DNA from: Isochrysis galbana
Taxonomy: Eukaryota; Haptophyta; Isochrysidales; Isochrysidaceae
Assembly: GCA_018136815.1 (NCBI GenBank)
Contig: CM030936.1
Location: forward strand, 826,831 to 890,830
DNA length: 64,000 nt
Reading direction: 5' to 3'
Of the stretch, positions 1-11,549 are shown in pieces. Both the position numbers and the translations under genes were made by a program. How positions within the stretch are numbered: the stretch's first letter is position 1; every line of letters starts with the position of its first letter. The notes under the pieces were generated by a model, which was not told where the DNA came from, searched no databases, and saw nothing but the letters and a program-made list of their open reading frames with translations.

Positions 1-480
1 TTCCTGCGCGACTCCATCGCCATTGTCACGCCCCGATCCCTTCCTTCCTCGCCCGTCCCCGATAGGATCCCCCCTCTTCCCCCGCGGGCGTCCCCCTCCT
101 TTTCCCTCTTTCCCCGTTCCCCCCCCCCCGAGCGTTTCCTTGAGTTTCTGGCCCCGTTTCATCCGTTCCTTGTCTTGAGTGTTTTCTCTTTCCCGCGCGT
201 GGCTCTCCTCCCCCCCCGCGCGTCTTCTCTCTTCGGCCGTCTCTCGCTCAGCGCCACCGCTCGAGCGCCCTTGTGCCTTGCTCCATCCGCTTCTGTGCTC
301 CCTTCGCGTCCCGCGTGTCCCCATGTCGACCGAGGGTGACCCCCCGCTCTCAGCCTCTCCTGCGTGTCCCTTCCCCGCTCGTGCCGTTCTGTCCCGCATG
401 CTCCCATCGGGCTGTACAACTCATGTTACATCTCACAGCCCCCACATTCCCTCGCACACCACAGCCACAGTTCCACTCAC
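1..480. other. Intergenic, C/T-rich, no gene seen
   Basis: Pyrimidine-rich sequence on the + strand with C homopolymers. The open frames are low-complexity Pro/Ser/Arg and show no family resemblance. I see no gene here. Confidence 0.5.
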
Positions 481-489
481 CTCCTCACA

Positions 490-900
490 AGCGGACTTAA
501 GCCCAGCGCGGAGCTAGTGGAACTAGCCTCCAAACTGAGGATCGCACACGCTGTCGAGGGGACCACGGAACAAGGGAACAAAGGAAATTGAAACATCGAT
601 ACACCAACCCAAGTCGCTGATAGAGACAATGGAATCTAGACATAAACCAAACAAACAAAAAACGACCAGACGGACACACACACGACAATAACGACAATTC
701 TAAAAGGCCTGCCCGGACCCCACACTCTAAACCAGGCCTCAGGTAGCGCACCGAGGCCGGACCCCTGAAACCGAAGAAAAAGGAAAGAAGGGGGGCAGGG
801 GAAGAGGTGGAGGGAGGGATGATCAGGGCGGTGTAGATAGCGAAGGGGAGTCCCGTAACTAGTAGGTGTGTAGCCCTGAATCTTCAGAAGTTTTTTTTTA
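490..900 (+). repeat. Dispersed retroposon tail, family D, copy 1
   Basis: The stretch 725-900 shares a core with copies at 42230-42480, 53640-53900 (reverse strand) and 58090-58318. The core is an AGG..AGTG.ACC..GGCCG.A.CCC block, then CTGAAACC, a purine-rich segment, and an end reading GAATCTTCAGA followed by a T run. The 490-725 part is similar in composition only. It is probably a LINE or SINE 3' region, because in the 53.6-54.4 kb copy it is joined directly to a LINE 5' head. Confidence 0.6.
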
Positions 901-1980
901 CATCCGTGGGTGAGAACTCTCGAGTCGGCACGCTGCGCTGGATGAGGAGCGGCTTGCTCAGCGCGTTTCTGTGTTCGCTCGTTTCTAGACGACTACGTTC
1001 CTGAAATTCATTGTTGAAAGGCTTAATGTCGGTGCTCACTCAGCATGCTCATACCCTGCCCCCCCACCCATTGTTTGCTGGTAGAAGTGCATGTTTCAAG
1101 GTTTAGATCATCTAATAGAAAACTGTGCTGGATGAGGAGCCTAGGGGAGTAATACGTATTACTGTATTACAAATGGGGGCCCGCAGGGCCCTCAAATACC
1201 GTATTCAACGGCGAGGCCCGCCGGAGGCCGGAGGCGGGTCTAGGCGGGCCCGCCGGAGGCGAGCCCGCCGCCGCTGCAGGCGGGCCGCCATAAACATAGT
1301 AAGATAACAACATGTAACATGTAAAATATAAAAGCTCACAGCGGCGCACAAATACGCACCGATAGCGATAAGAGAAAGAGATCAGAGAAAAGAGGAAAGA
1401 GACAATAAGCAATAAGACATAACAATGGATAAGCGTTACTTAGACGCTTAGACGTTAGACGCAAAGTGAGCGCGTGTGAGTACACACATAGTGGCCGAGT
1501 GCTACTCTCTACTCTCTCTCTCACGACGACACCCACACGTACGCCACACGAGAGACACGAAACACGCGACCGAGACGAGAAGGAGACGAGGAGACGAGGA
1601 GACGGAGGGGGAAACCGGTACATTAGAAACTTAGACACTCAACACCTATAAAGTATAAAGTACCAAGTACTAAGTACTAAGTACAAGCAGTACTAAGTAC
1701 TAAGTACTAAATACTAAGTACTAAGTACTAAGGTTATTTATTGGACTATAATTAAACTAGGGGGAGGTGAATACAAGACGTATTCATTTTCATTGAATTC
1801 AAGATCTCCCCGTTGAATTTTCTAGCTTCGCCTGCGGCACATGTGCTTTCGAGACTCATCCTATTGTAGCCTTGAGGCTAGAGTTTTTTTGTAGTGTGGG
1901 CCGGGGGAAAGCGTTTCCTCCTCTACTTCATTCGATACTCTTCATTAACCGTGCTGTTCATTAGATCGGGCAAGCGCGCC
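901..1980. repeat. Repeat-rich intergenic stretch: GC-rich palindromes and a 7-bp AGTACTA array
   Basis: At 1160-1290 the sequence is a run of GGCCC, GGCGGGCCCGCC and CCGCCGG words that can fold on themselves. At about 1655-1735 AGTACTA is repeated in tandem with minor interruptions; each unit contains the palindrome AGTACT. The phrase CTGGATGAGGAGC occurs at about 938 and 1129. No gene was found. Confidence 0.55.
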
Positions 1981-2143
1981 GTGGGAAGAGAGAGAGAGGG
2001 GGAGAGAGAGAGAGGGAGAGAGAGAGGGAGGGAGAGAGGTGGAGAGGGATAGGGAGAGGAAGAAGATGGAGAGAGAGGTGGAGAGGGAGAGGGAGAGGAA
2101 GAGGGGGGGGGAGAGAGAGAGAGAGAGAGAGAGGAAAGCACAG
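1981..2143 (+). repeat. GA-rich tract
   Basis: An imperfect purine tract built of GAGA and GGAG words. The open frames across it encode only Ser/Leu/Pro or Arg/Glu repeats. It precedes the much longer GA tract at 2358-2994. Confidence 0.85.
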
Positions 2144-2357
2144 CACGACCAACACCTCGAACTCGAGGAGAAGGGGAGAATCTTCTGAGATAAGCTATGT
2201 AGAGGATCGGCCGGGGGACAGCGGCGGCGCGAAAATGACCAGACGCGCCAGCATCAGCGAGCCCCGCATAGATGACCCTTTGTTCACGGAGACCCAAGGG
2301 GCGGAATGAGAAGAAATTATGAGATTATTAGGTCTTCTGACCTCTGATCCCGGCTTT

Positions 2358-2995
<638 letters not shown>

Positions 2996-3070
2996 CCGAT
3001 GGCGGTCGTCCTCGGCTGTCTCCCCGTTCTCTCGCTTCTCTCTGTGCCTCCCCGCGGGGGTGTGGCTCGT

Positions 3071-5033
3071 ATGGACCTCCATCTCGAACCGCCCGCCTCT
3101 CCCATCCGCGTGGGGCTCGTCGGCTGCGGCCGTATCGGCATCGTCCACTTGGAGACTCTCCGGCGCTGTCCGAAGGCCTCGGTCGTCTCTCTTGGAGGCT
3201 CCTCGTCGGAACAGAGCGTGCGCGCGCTCGCCGAGCGGTACGCAGTGCCACACTACTCGGTGAATGCCGACGAGGTCATCCGCCACCCGGATGTGCAGGC
3301 CGTCTGGATCTGCTCGCCCTCGCAGTTCCATGCCCAGCAGATCCGTCTCGCGGCGGAGCTGGGGAAAGACATCTTCTGTGAGAAGCCGATTGCGACGGAG
3401 CTGGACGAGACGATCGAGTCAGGTAAGGCAGGGGAACAGGAAGGAGGGGCGGCAGGAGTGGGGGGTGAGGGTACAGGGAGTTAGACTCGAGTCCCGCGGC
3501 ACCACGCTGGCACCTGCCACACAAGGTTGGGGTGAGAGGGGGAGAGGGAGGGACAGTTGGGAGGCCATAGGTGATAGGACGGCTCTCCTTGCCCCAACCC
3601 TCGCACGCCCCGTCTGGTCGTCACAGTGCTTTTCGCGCGCTCGAAGGGCGTTAAGCTTATGGTGGCCCTGCAGCGTCGCTACGATCCCAACTTTATGCGC
3701 GTCAAGCGGGCCATCTCAAGCGGTGAGATCGGCTCTCCTGTCCAGATCAAGCTCACATCGCGCGATCCGAGCCCGCCGCCCAAGAAATACGTCGAGGGCG
3801 GAGGCGGTATCTTCAAGGTGCACCGACTTGAGGCGTAAGGCCGGCTGCAGACTGCCCGTAGAGTTGGCGNNNNNNNNNNNNNNNNNNNNNNNNNNNNNNN
3901 NNNNNNNNNNNNNNNNNNNNNNNNNNNNNNNNNNNNNNNNNNNNNNNNNNNNNNNNNNNNNNNNNNNNNGGTGGTCGGGTAGGATGGTTGAGGGGCAGTG
4001 GACAATAGTTGTCTTTAGAGGCTCGTGCTGCCGAGTCCGTTCCATTGGCGCATCCGCACACTTCCCCGCGCATCGACTAGCCTCCACCCTCTACGGCCGT
4101 GACCAGGACATGGCAATCCATGACCTCGACATGTCTCGCTTCCTGATGGGTGAGGACCCCGAGGAGATCTTCGCTGTTGGCTCCTGCATGATCGATCAAG
4201 TAAGTGGCAAGCAAGGGAATACAGACGCGCGCGGCGCCCCGCCTGGGCGCATCGGCAGAAGCGCGGTGCCATCTTAGAGCGTGCGCTCATCTTCCCGTGA
4301 ATACGCAGTCTATCTCGGATTTGCCTGGTCCGGAGGCCTACGACACTGCCACCATTATAGTGAAGTACTCTGGCGGCCGCACCGCCATGATCGATGTCTG
4401 CCGCCAAGCCACATATGGTACGCGCTGATCCTTGTGCGATCGTGTTCCGCTTCGTGACAATGCTGCGAGTTACGAGGTTTACAAGCCAGAGTCCACCCCT
4501 TACTGTCAATCAAACTTTGTCGGCAGGCTACGACCAGCGCGCCGAGGCGCTCGGCACCAAGGCAATGGTGATGACAGACAACATGTATCCCAACACGGCG
4601 CGCACATTCACCAAGGACTTTGTGGGCATGGCCGACCTGCCGTACGATTTTTTCATGAGCCGGTAGACCCTGTACCTCGGAAGCCCGTTCCTTGTTTCCG
4701 CAACAAACCGTGGATCAGCCTACACACTCTTGGTCCGCCCCTGTCTTGGCCTGTGTTTGCAGGTATGTCGCTGCTTACGAGGCCGAGACTCTTGCCTTCA
4801 TCGACTCCATCGAGGCCGGCTCTAAGGCCGATGCGCCCATCACTGGCGAGGACGGCGTTGTCGCCCTCGCCATGGCTATCGCGGCGGGTAAGTCTGCGGA
4901 AGAGAGGCGCTGGGTCAAGATGTCCGAGGTGTTGCCGAGCATCACGACCAAGGTGCCACCACGCGACAGGCTCGGTTCGTTTCTCCGATCGCTCGGGTCG
5001 CTTCGCCGTGACGTCGCCCCGCAGAAAGCGTAG
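3071..5033 (+). CDS. Gfo/Idh/MocA family oxidoreductase, inositol 2-dehydrogenase-like
   Basis: Predicted NAD(P)-dependent dehydrogenase of the Gfo/Idh/MocA family, closest in pattern to myo-inositol 2-dehydrogenase. Exons: 3071-3422, 3627-3817, 4107-4199, 4309-4417, 4527-4662, 4763-5033. All introns are GT-AG, and the join gives 383 residues, a normal family length. Seen: a Rossmann start VGLVGCGRIGIVH; the CEKPIA motif (family lysine); YDPNF; and DMAIHDLDM, holding the Asp and His expected at the active site. Start: ATG 3071 (MDLHLEPP) puts the Rossmann strand close to the N terminus. An in-frame ATG at 2999 would add a hydrophobic leader and cannot be excluded. The scaffold gap lies in intron 2, and IFK joins DMAIHD without missing sequence, so no coding sequence appears lost. 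The exact substrate is not known. Confidence 0.9.
3870..3969. other. Scaffold gap (100 N)
   Basis: Exactly 100 undetermined bases, the usual placeholder for a gap of unknown size. It lies in intron 2 of the oxidoreductase gene. Confidence 0.98.
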
Positions 5034-6500
5034 CCGCTTGCTGACTGCGCAAAGCTCACGCTCCGTCACGTTAAGAGACTGCAGCAACTTTCCATGCCTT
5101 GCGGCCATCGTCTCGCAGGCGCTGTGCGGCGATCTCTAAGGCCGCCCTTGATTATCTGGGCATGAACGGCCTGGCTTGGCATCCGTGCAAGCTGGGACAT
5201 GCCTAAGGTTAGGACGTGGCCGCAGTCTGCCAGGGCGGTGACCAAGTGCAATCAGTGTAATGCGATGACATTATTGCGTGGAGTTGTGGCATTTGGCATG
5301 TGTTTATGTGTGAACGCCCATCCCTGCCCTTGTCTCTACCCGGATATGGTGCACTCTCGTGTGCCATGCGCTCACGCACACATGGACAAGGTGTCGTCAG
5401 CCGCGAGCACTTAAAGAGTTAGAGTCAGCGAGTTCGTTTGCTCCGAGTGCGTCGACCTATGATGTACGAGGATCGAGGATCCCATCGGCGCACGCAAGGT
5501 CGCCTTAGCGGGCGCGCGATGAGCAGGTGGCTTATGGCTTACGTAGTGGCTGATACTGAGGCAGTAGCCGCCAAGGCCGCATTCCATCGAACACGGGACG
5601 GACAAGAGAGCGCCATTACCCATGTCCATAGCTATGTTTTCAGGTAAGCTGATGGCCTATACTTATTCTACTATTGTAAATTAAACTAAATTTAAATTTT
5701 TGATTTTTGATATTTACTATCTCCCGGATTGGGTGCTACGCACATTCGACCGGAGGGGCGTTGGCGCGTTTGCCTGCAACTAAAGTAGAACTAAATAAAA
5801 CTATTGACTATGGATTGGGATTGACATCTAGCCGCACTTACCATACTACGAACCCTTCTTCCTCACTATCACTCACGAGCACGAGCAGACTCACACTAGA
5901 TAGGAGTAAGCTTGTGAACATGTTAGCCTAATATCTAGATATTAGGTATCTACTTGGCAAATCTCACTATTAGTATCTAATATGTTAGCCGATGTGCACT
6001 ATTAGTATCTAATATGTTAGCCGTGGCCGCCAAACCTACTATTAATGTATTAATAGCCCCCCCCCCCACCGACCCCGACACGCTGTCGAAACTAGGCGCG
6101 GAGCTCGTCCGTGGTGGTGGTGGCGACGTCTAGTGGGTTCGAACCCCGGGGCTTCAAACTACTGTGTGTGTGGTGTGTGTGGGGCTCTGTGTGGGTCCTA
6201 TGTCCTATGACTTTTTGTTGTCTCATATCGTTGGTTGTTCGTAGACTGGTTGTTGCGTAGACTGTGGTTGGTGTGTTGGTGACTGGGCCTGGGCTGTAGC
6301 TTGAACGGTGGTGCTGTGTCTGGTATGGAGCTATGTGTGTGGGAGTGCGGGGACTGCGAGTGTGGGCTGAGGGTGCTCAGGGGCTCGGCGTGACATGTAG
6401 AGTACCAATTCTCAGCCTGCATGACGGTACACGGCGGGCGGGGACACACGAGAGGGACAGGAGGACGATGGGACAGAGGGTGCTCCGGAGCGATAGCACT
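5034..6500. other. Intergenic, AT-richer, transposon-like scraps
   Basis: No supported gene. The part 5640-6060 is AT-rich and repeats CTAATATCTAGATA, AGTATCTAATATGTTAGCC and TATTAATAG words that also occur near the end of the hAT-like element at 33250-33331, so it may be a decayed relative. At 6125-6140 there is a GGTTCGAACCCC box without a tRNA fold around it. Confidence 0.45.
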
Positions 6501-6532
6501 GGGAAGCTGGGAATCAACAAGACGGGAAAAAA

Positions 6533-6656
6533 TAGACACGGGGGGGAGAAGGGGGGACGGAAAACAATAGGAACAGGGAAAGGATAGAAGATATGGACAA
6601 GGAAGATAGACACGGGGGGCGGGGGGGAGAAGGGGGGACGGAAAACAATAGGAACA
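6533..6656 (+). repeat. Tandem duplication of about 50 bp
   Basis: The block from AGACACGGGG through GGAAAACAATAGGAAC occurs at 6533-6576 and again at 6606-6656. The linker GAACAGGGAAAGGATAGAAG (6571-6598 region) recurs at about 8825, beyond the gag-protease remnant. Confidence 0.8.
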
Positions 6657-6844
6657 TGTTGTATCCAGGCTCTTTGGGCAAGAATGTTTCGGCCTGAGTA
6701 CGAGCCTTCCTTGTTATCCACCGTCTTCTAGGTTCGTCGTGGTCGCTCCAGGCGAGTTGATTTGGATTCCCCCTGGGCTCAAGTTCGGGTTCGCCGATTT
6801 TCGTCTCGAAAATCGAAGGAATTGAGTTTTATTTTTACCTGGAA

Positions 6845-7170
6845 TTAACTTGTTGAGGGTGGAACCAACTTGTTCACGACTTGTTCAGGCGGGAACCAAC
6901 TTGTTCGGTGAGTGGAGCCAACTTGTTCAGTGGTTAAAGTCAACTTGTTGAGAGGTCAACATGTTGAGGGGTCAACTTGTTGAGAGGTCAACATGTTGAG
7001 AGGTCAACTTGTTGAGGGGTCAACTTGTTGAGGGGTCAACTTGTTGAGGGGTCAACTTGTTGAGAGGTCAACTTGTTGAGAGGTCAACTTGTTGAGAGGT
7101 CAACTTGTTGAGAGGTCAACATGTTGAGAGGTCAACATGTTGAGAGGTCAACTTGTTGAGATGTGAACTT
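6845..7170 (+). repeat. 16-bp minisatellite (GGTCAACTTGTTGAGA)n
   Basis: About 15-20 head-to-tail copies of a 16-bp unit, GGTCAACTTGTTGAGA, with variants AACATG for AACTTG and GGGG for GAGA. The first copies (6845-6950) are more diverged. There are no spacers of unique sequence, so it is not a CRISPR array. It sits just upstream of the retrotransposon gag-protease remnant. Confidence 0.92.
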
Positions 7171-7374
7171 GTTCAGGTTGTCTGGCGACGTGTTGTGTGT
7201 CGTGGTATCGCCTGTTGGCGACCTGCAGCCCCCTGAGTAACCCCAAGTCCCGAGTCTTCCGAGTCATCCTTTCGAGTCTACGAGTCCCTACGAGTCCCAA
7301 TCAAGCGGTATCTGCTCGCCGCGCCCTTCCCTACATCCTCCGTCCCTCTGATTCGCGTTCCGTGCCACTTCCCC

Positions 7375-7444
7375 GTCCATTTCACATGCCCGTCATTTGC
7401 CCTCCCCGTTCCCCCGATGAGCCCGTCCCGGGCTCCCCGGGTGA
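7375..7444 (+). repeat. 70-bp direct repeat, copy 1
   Basis: Identical over 70 bases to 8682-8751. It encodes MPVICPPRSPDEPVPGSPGE in the frame used at 7386. The flanking sequence differs on both sides. The second copy is at the 3' end of the gag-protease frame. Confidence 0.95.
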
Positions 7445-8768
7445 ACTAGATTCCGAGCCGCGGACGGCTCTCTCTCGTTATGAGGAGGGGAGGGGAGTTA
7501 GTGAAGTCTCGCCAAAGCTTGACAACGATAACGACCCATACGACAAAGAGACCGACTACGACCTCGACAACGTAACACAACCGGACCACCTCGACTCTAA
7601 TCTCCATGACCCATTCTCACCGTGGATGACACCGCCGCCGCCGCGCGCGCTCACACCACAACCGACAACTCCCACGTCTCTCCGCAAAAGGCGCCAACAT
7701 TGGCAAGCTTTCGGAGTCGACCCCAAAACAGGCGAGCAAAAGTGGTCCAACGTCAACTCCGAGATCGCGGCAGAAATCAACGCACAAGCGTTGACCGGCG
7801 GTTGCCGCGAGGAGAGCCTGGACTACGCGGCCGCAGTCGCCCCCATCACGTTCGTGGGAGCGAAAGGTATCCGCGCCGAGGAGCTGGCCACGCTGACCAG
7901 CAGGCCAAAGACAGAAGCCCAAGCACGCCTCGAAAGAGACTGGGACAAGATGTTCGCGAAGCCGCGGCATCCGAATGATAAAAGGGGCGTAGGGTACGTC
8001 AGCCCTCCCCTCGAGCCAACCACCGCCTCGCCGCCAATCACGGTAGCGGCCGTGACGACGCTCGATTCTCCGCCTCCGGTTCCGACAACTCCATCGAGTC
8101 CGACCCCGCCCGTAACAATTGCGCACGTGACCGCGCACGACACCGAGAGCATCGTCGAGACGGAGCCCTCGCGTTATCCGCGTCACTGCCTCTACATCCG
8201 AGATTTAATGATTTGCCGCTCCGGCGTCTCCGATAACTGCGACGGCGTGGTCCTAGCCGACTCCGCCCTCACCGTCAATAGCACTCTCGCCGATACAGGA
8301 GCGGGCCCGTCAGTAGTCACCACCGCCTTGCTAGCCAACCTCCCGACGGACGCGTGCGTTGACCGACTAACGGACGCCGCGGTGTCACCTCTCCATGGAC
8401 CGGACGGCCTACCTCTCATTACGCGAGGCAAGGCTCGAATCATCTTCTCCGTAGGCGGCCGCCCCTTTCGTCACGTCTTCACCGTCATCGAGGGTAAACC
8501 GATGCTACTCCTGGGCAACGATTTCTTGGCTTCGCACGCCGCCTCGATTCAACTCGCTGCGGATAGCGCGGAGGGTTCGATCACCCTGGACACTCCGTCG
8601 CCGGCTGCACGCGCCTCGAAAGTTAACGTCCCCAACGACTCCACGCCACCCACGTTCCGAGTTTCGACATCTCCGGTAACTGTCCATTTCACATGCCCGT
8701 CATTTGCCCTCCCCGTTCCCCCGATGAGCCCGTCCCGGGCTCCCCGGGTGAGCCGTGCGCCGCGCTAG
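7386..8768 (+). mobile_element. LTR-retrotransposon gag-protease remnant
   Basis: A 460-residue open frame from ATG 7386. Residues 1-95 are Pro-rich and acidic. A basic segment follows (RKRRQHWQAF, about 98-107), then a helical gag-like part. A retropepsin-type aspartic protease domain begins at about residue 300: DTGAGPSVV carries the catalytic Asp, and LLLGNDFLASH (about 375-385) is the usual second hallmark. No reverse transcriptase or integrase follows, so this is a fragment. The frame ends soon after a second copy of a 70-bp direct repeat. Codons are GC-rich like host genes, so the copy may not be very old. An aspartic protease (DUF/ddi-like) host gene is a less likely alternative. Confidence 0.75.
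8682..8751 (+). repeat. 70-bp direct repeat, copy 2
   Basis: Identical to 7375-7444. Here it is read in a different frame at the end of the gag-protease ORF, so coding constraint does not explain the identity. Recent duplication or recombination does. Confidence 0.95.
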
Positions 8769-8849
8769 CCGCCGGTGCGCCTCCGCGGCTCGTTTCCGCT
8801 GAGGAAACGAGCTTCGCTCCGACAGAACAGGGAAAGGATAGAAGATATG

Positions 8850-9065
8850 GACGAGGGGGACGGGGCACTAGCGGGGCGGGGAGGGGGCGAGGCGCGGGAA
8901 AACCCCGACCCCCGCTGGCCAAGGAAACAAGGGGAAGACCGGAATTACATGGGAAAGCGCAAGGGAGGGATCTCGGCTGCATGCGGGCGCGGAGAGAGAG
9001 GGGGGAGGGAAGAGCGGGGCGCCGGGAGGGGAGACACGTTCTAAGAATAGAGCGTGTCGTGAGGC
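8850..9065 (+). repeat. Diverged LINE-head-like segment
   Basis: Short blocks such as CGCTGGCCAA, ACATGGGAAAGCG and GATCT match, in the same order, the reverse complement of the LINE head at 22920-23209. It is probably a decayed copy of the same ORF1 region. Confidence 0.4.
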
Positions 9066-9270
9066 ATGGAGATTGAGCGCTTCTCGCCTCATGGGAGATG
9101 ATCAGCCCGTCCAGCCCGCCAATTGCCAAAATGCCGTGCCTTCCGCCGCCTACCTTCCGTCCCATTCGGTCCCTCCCGTTCCACCCGTAACCGTAACCTC
9201 CAGTCCGTCATCCTTCTCCTCCGTCCGCTACGGTCCCGCCGCCAACCTCTTCGGCTTCACCGGCCGCCTT

Positions 9271-9395
9271 CCTCTGCTGACGGTGACGGGCTTCAGCCCG
9301 TCAGCACCTCTGAAGTCGTCTCCTCCGCCGCGCCTACCGCCGGCATGCCTCCCTCCTCATTGCCCTCAGGCCCTATGGGCCATCCCAATTCGTCA
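9271..9395 (+). repeat. Dispersed 120-bp repeat with a hairpin, copy 1
   Basis: Closely matches 32941-33059. Both encode a similar peptide (LQPVSTSE, then SSAAP, then SSLPSGPMGH). The common core includes the inverted repeat GACGGGC TTCA GCCCGTC. The other copy lies inside the hAT element. Confidence 0.8.
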
Positions 9396-10355
9396 ATGTA
9401 TCTGTGTCGGTGGCATCAGCACGCGTCAAGGTCTACGGGCAAGTGCACTGAGGGGTGTCGTGATAGTACCGGGCTAGTGGGAGTAGTGGTACTAACGCCC
9501 AGATGTGTCATTATTCTCGTATGTTACCCCCTTTCCCCCGCTCCCCTCCGGCATTTGAATTTCCCGCCCATCTTCCGGTATATACCCCCCTTCCGATGTA
9601 CCCTCGTCCCCTCCGGTATTGCGGTATTTCCCCCACAATCTTCCGGTATGTATATACCGTACTCAATTTTGGCATGAGCATGCGGGGTGAGACCAAATGA
9701 ACGCTTCACGATCTGAGGATTTTCTGATCGGCATATGCATAGCATGTATAATGCATAATGCATATCGAGATCCAGAAGGACGATCCGCTGCCACATGTAC
9801 GACACAAGCGTGCGCATGTGTATATGTGAGGCGCATGTCCACCACATGTGTGTAGCGTGACGAACGATGACGATGATGAAGCATTGCCGAAACGAAATCA
9901 GCCACATTACGACTAACGGAGCGCGCGCACATTAGAGCAAATAAGGCGAGCCGCCGTGCCCACTCCTCAATATCCCGGTCAAGCTACGCGGCAACAGCTC
10001 GCAACATCAATGCAGCTAGCTTGTCGAGACGTGCGCAACACTTCAGTCTCTTATGAGCCATGCCAACGGATTGGCTCATTGCTGCGGGTGCCCGACTCAC
10101 CTCCAGGCGTATGAGCGAAGAGATGGCCGCCGAAACAAGCGAAGATGAGCTTCGGCACATATCTTCCTCACAATTGCAAACAAGCAGATTCGGAGTGTGT
10201 CTTGCAAGAAGAGCGCCAAAGAAAGCGCGGGCACGCTGTCTGTCGCTGAATTCCATGGGGCCGATGCGATACGTCCCGAAGTTGTGCCAGCAACAACCAT
10301 ACGCCATGTGCACTGGTCCGATGTGCGAATATGCGCAAGATACGCTTCGTCAAGC
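9396..10355. other. Intergenic, no gene seen
   Basis: Contains CTTCCGGTAT-type words repeated at 9570-9660 and a run of ATGCATA words at 9735-9765. I see no supported coding sequence. The 3' part (10030-10355) is the downstream flank of the DRC10 gene. Confidence 0.5.
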
Positions 10356-11549
10356 TCACTTCTTCTTCTTCCCACCCTTCCCACCCTTCCCTCCCTTCCC
10401 AGACTTGGCCTTTTCGAGCGCCCGCCGCTCGCGCTTGCCCCGCCAAATTTTCTGCACGTACGTCGCCGCTTTCTCCAACGCCTGTTGCTGTGCATGCTCA
10501 CGCGCGCGCAACGCGGCAAGCTTGCGCTCCTTCTCAAGCTGCAGCTCGCGCTCTGCCGCCATCTCCGCAAAGTAGGATTCTAGCCGCGCAATCTCTTTCT
10601 GTTCATCAGCATATACCGCCTTGAGTGAATTGAGCTCAGCGTCCTTCTCGCCCACATCTTGGTCATACTTGGCGATCCACTGCTCCACCTCCGACTCGTT
10701 CTTGACCTTCCTCTTTCGCAAGGCGTCCTCAGAGTCCTTATTCTCCTTTCGCTTGGCTGTGAGATCCGCTTTTACTTTGTTAAGCTCTGCTCGTAGCGCT
10801 GACTCTCTATCGATGAAAGCCTGCCGATCGGCGTCCTCCTGCGCTTTGGCCTCAGCCTCAATCTCCGCAATCTGGGCAAGGGTCGACTTTTGAATACCCT
10901 CAAGCTCCACACGCAGCTTGCGTATCTGCTCATCCCGTGTCGAAACGTCCTTTTCGCGATCGGCTTTCTCTGAGCGCAGCTCCTTTTGGAGCTGACGCAG
11001 TTGGTGTGATGCCCGCTCCTCTCGTGTCCTCACCTCCTCGAACCAGTCGTTCTTTGCCTTCTCCTCTTCCACAGACATGCAAAGGCGCGCATAGGTCTGG
11101 TCCTTCAAGTCATTGAGCGACTTGAGGAACCGGCGCATGCTCGGCGTCGCCTTCCCATCCGGCTCTTCCACGCTAGAGTTCACCTGCGTGATGATTCCGG
11201 GAGCCTCCTTAAGCATTCGGCAGACAACTCTTGTGGAGTGGCGCAGCTCATCATCGAGCGTCTCAAAGTCGGGCATGTCTGTGCCCGCGGGGGCTCCGCC
11301 TGCGGCTTGCGCCCTGCTGACCCACTCATACTGCTGCTCGAGGATCATTTGCTCCTCGAGTAGTTGAAGCACATCGGAACCGAGTGCGGCGCGCAGTGAC
11401 GAGGTGTCGGGCAAATGGCCCGAGGGCAGCCGCGCGATCAGGTTGAGCTTTGATAGCATCTCCGCGAGGATCGCCATGATGCGCTGCGCCTCCACATTCG
11501 TCAGCTTGTGGCTGGGCGAGACGCCCGGCATGGGCACAGCTGATGCCAT
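10356..11549 (-). CDS. DRC10: Dynein regulatory complex protein 10 (IQ domain-containing protein D)
   Basis: Intronless, 397 residues, ATG at 11549. DRC10 is part of the nexin-dynein regulatory complex that links axonemal doublets and controls ciliary beating. Seen: an N-terminal signature KLTNVEAQRIMAILAEML (15-32), which parallels KLTTIEAKRIMSILDEAI in the human protein; a long charged coiled coil from about 150 to 350; the conserved block ALRKRKVKNESEVEQWIAKY (276-295), followed by MGEK-like VGEK; an IQ motif AATYVQKIWRGKRERR (361-376); and a Gly/Lys tail (383-397), also typical of the family. DRC9/IQCG is the nearest alternative, but the EAQRIM and EQWIAKYD blocks fit DRC10 better. Confidence 0.92.
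   Translation of the reverse strand: MASAVPMPGVSPSHKLTNVEAQRIMAILAEMLSKLNLIARLPSGHLPDTSSLRAALGSDVLQLLEEQMILEQQYEWVSRAQAAGGAPAGTDMPDFETLDDELRHSTRVVCRMLKEAPGIITQVNSSVEEPDGKATPSMRRFLKSLNDLKDQTYARLCMSVEEEKAKNDWFEEVRTREERASHQLRQLQKELRSEKADREKDVSTRDEQIRKLRVELEGIQKSTLAQIAEIEAEAKAQEDADRQAFIDRESALRAELNKVKADLTAKRKENKDSEDALRKRKVKNESEVEQWIAKYDQDVGEKDAELNSLKAVYADEQKEIARLESYFAEMAAERELQLEKERKLAALRAREHAQQQALEKAATYVQKIWRGKRERRALEKAKSGKGGKGGKGGKKKK

Noticed and set aside
6085-6160. tRNA gene suggested by GGGTTCGAACCCCG
   Set aside because: The B box is good but no A box, anticodon arm or acceptor stem can be built around it; at most a SINE-like Pol III promoter relic.
6845-7170. CRISPR-like array
   Set aside because: The units are contiguous 16-bp tandem copies without spacers, and the genome is eukaryotic.
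7617-8186. 189-residue minus frame within the gag-protease region
   Set aside because: Arg/Gly-rich shadow of the sense frame, which carries the protease motifs.
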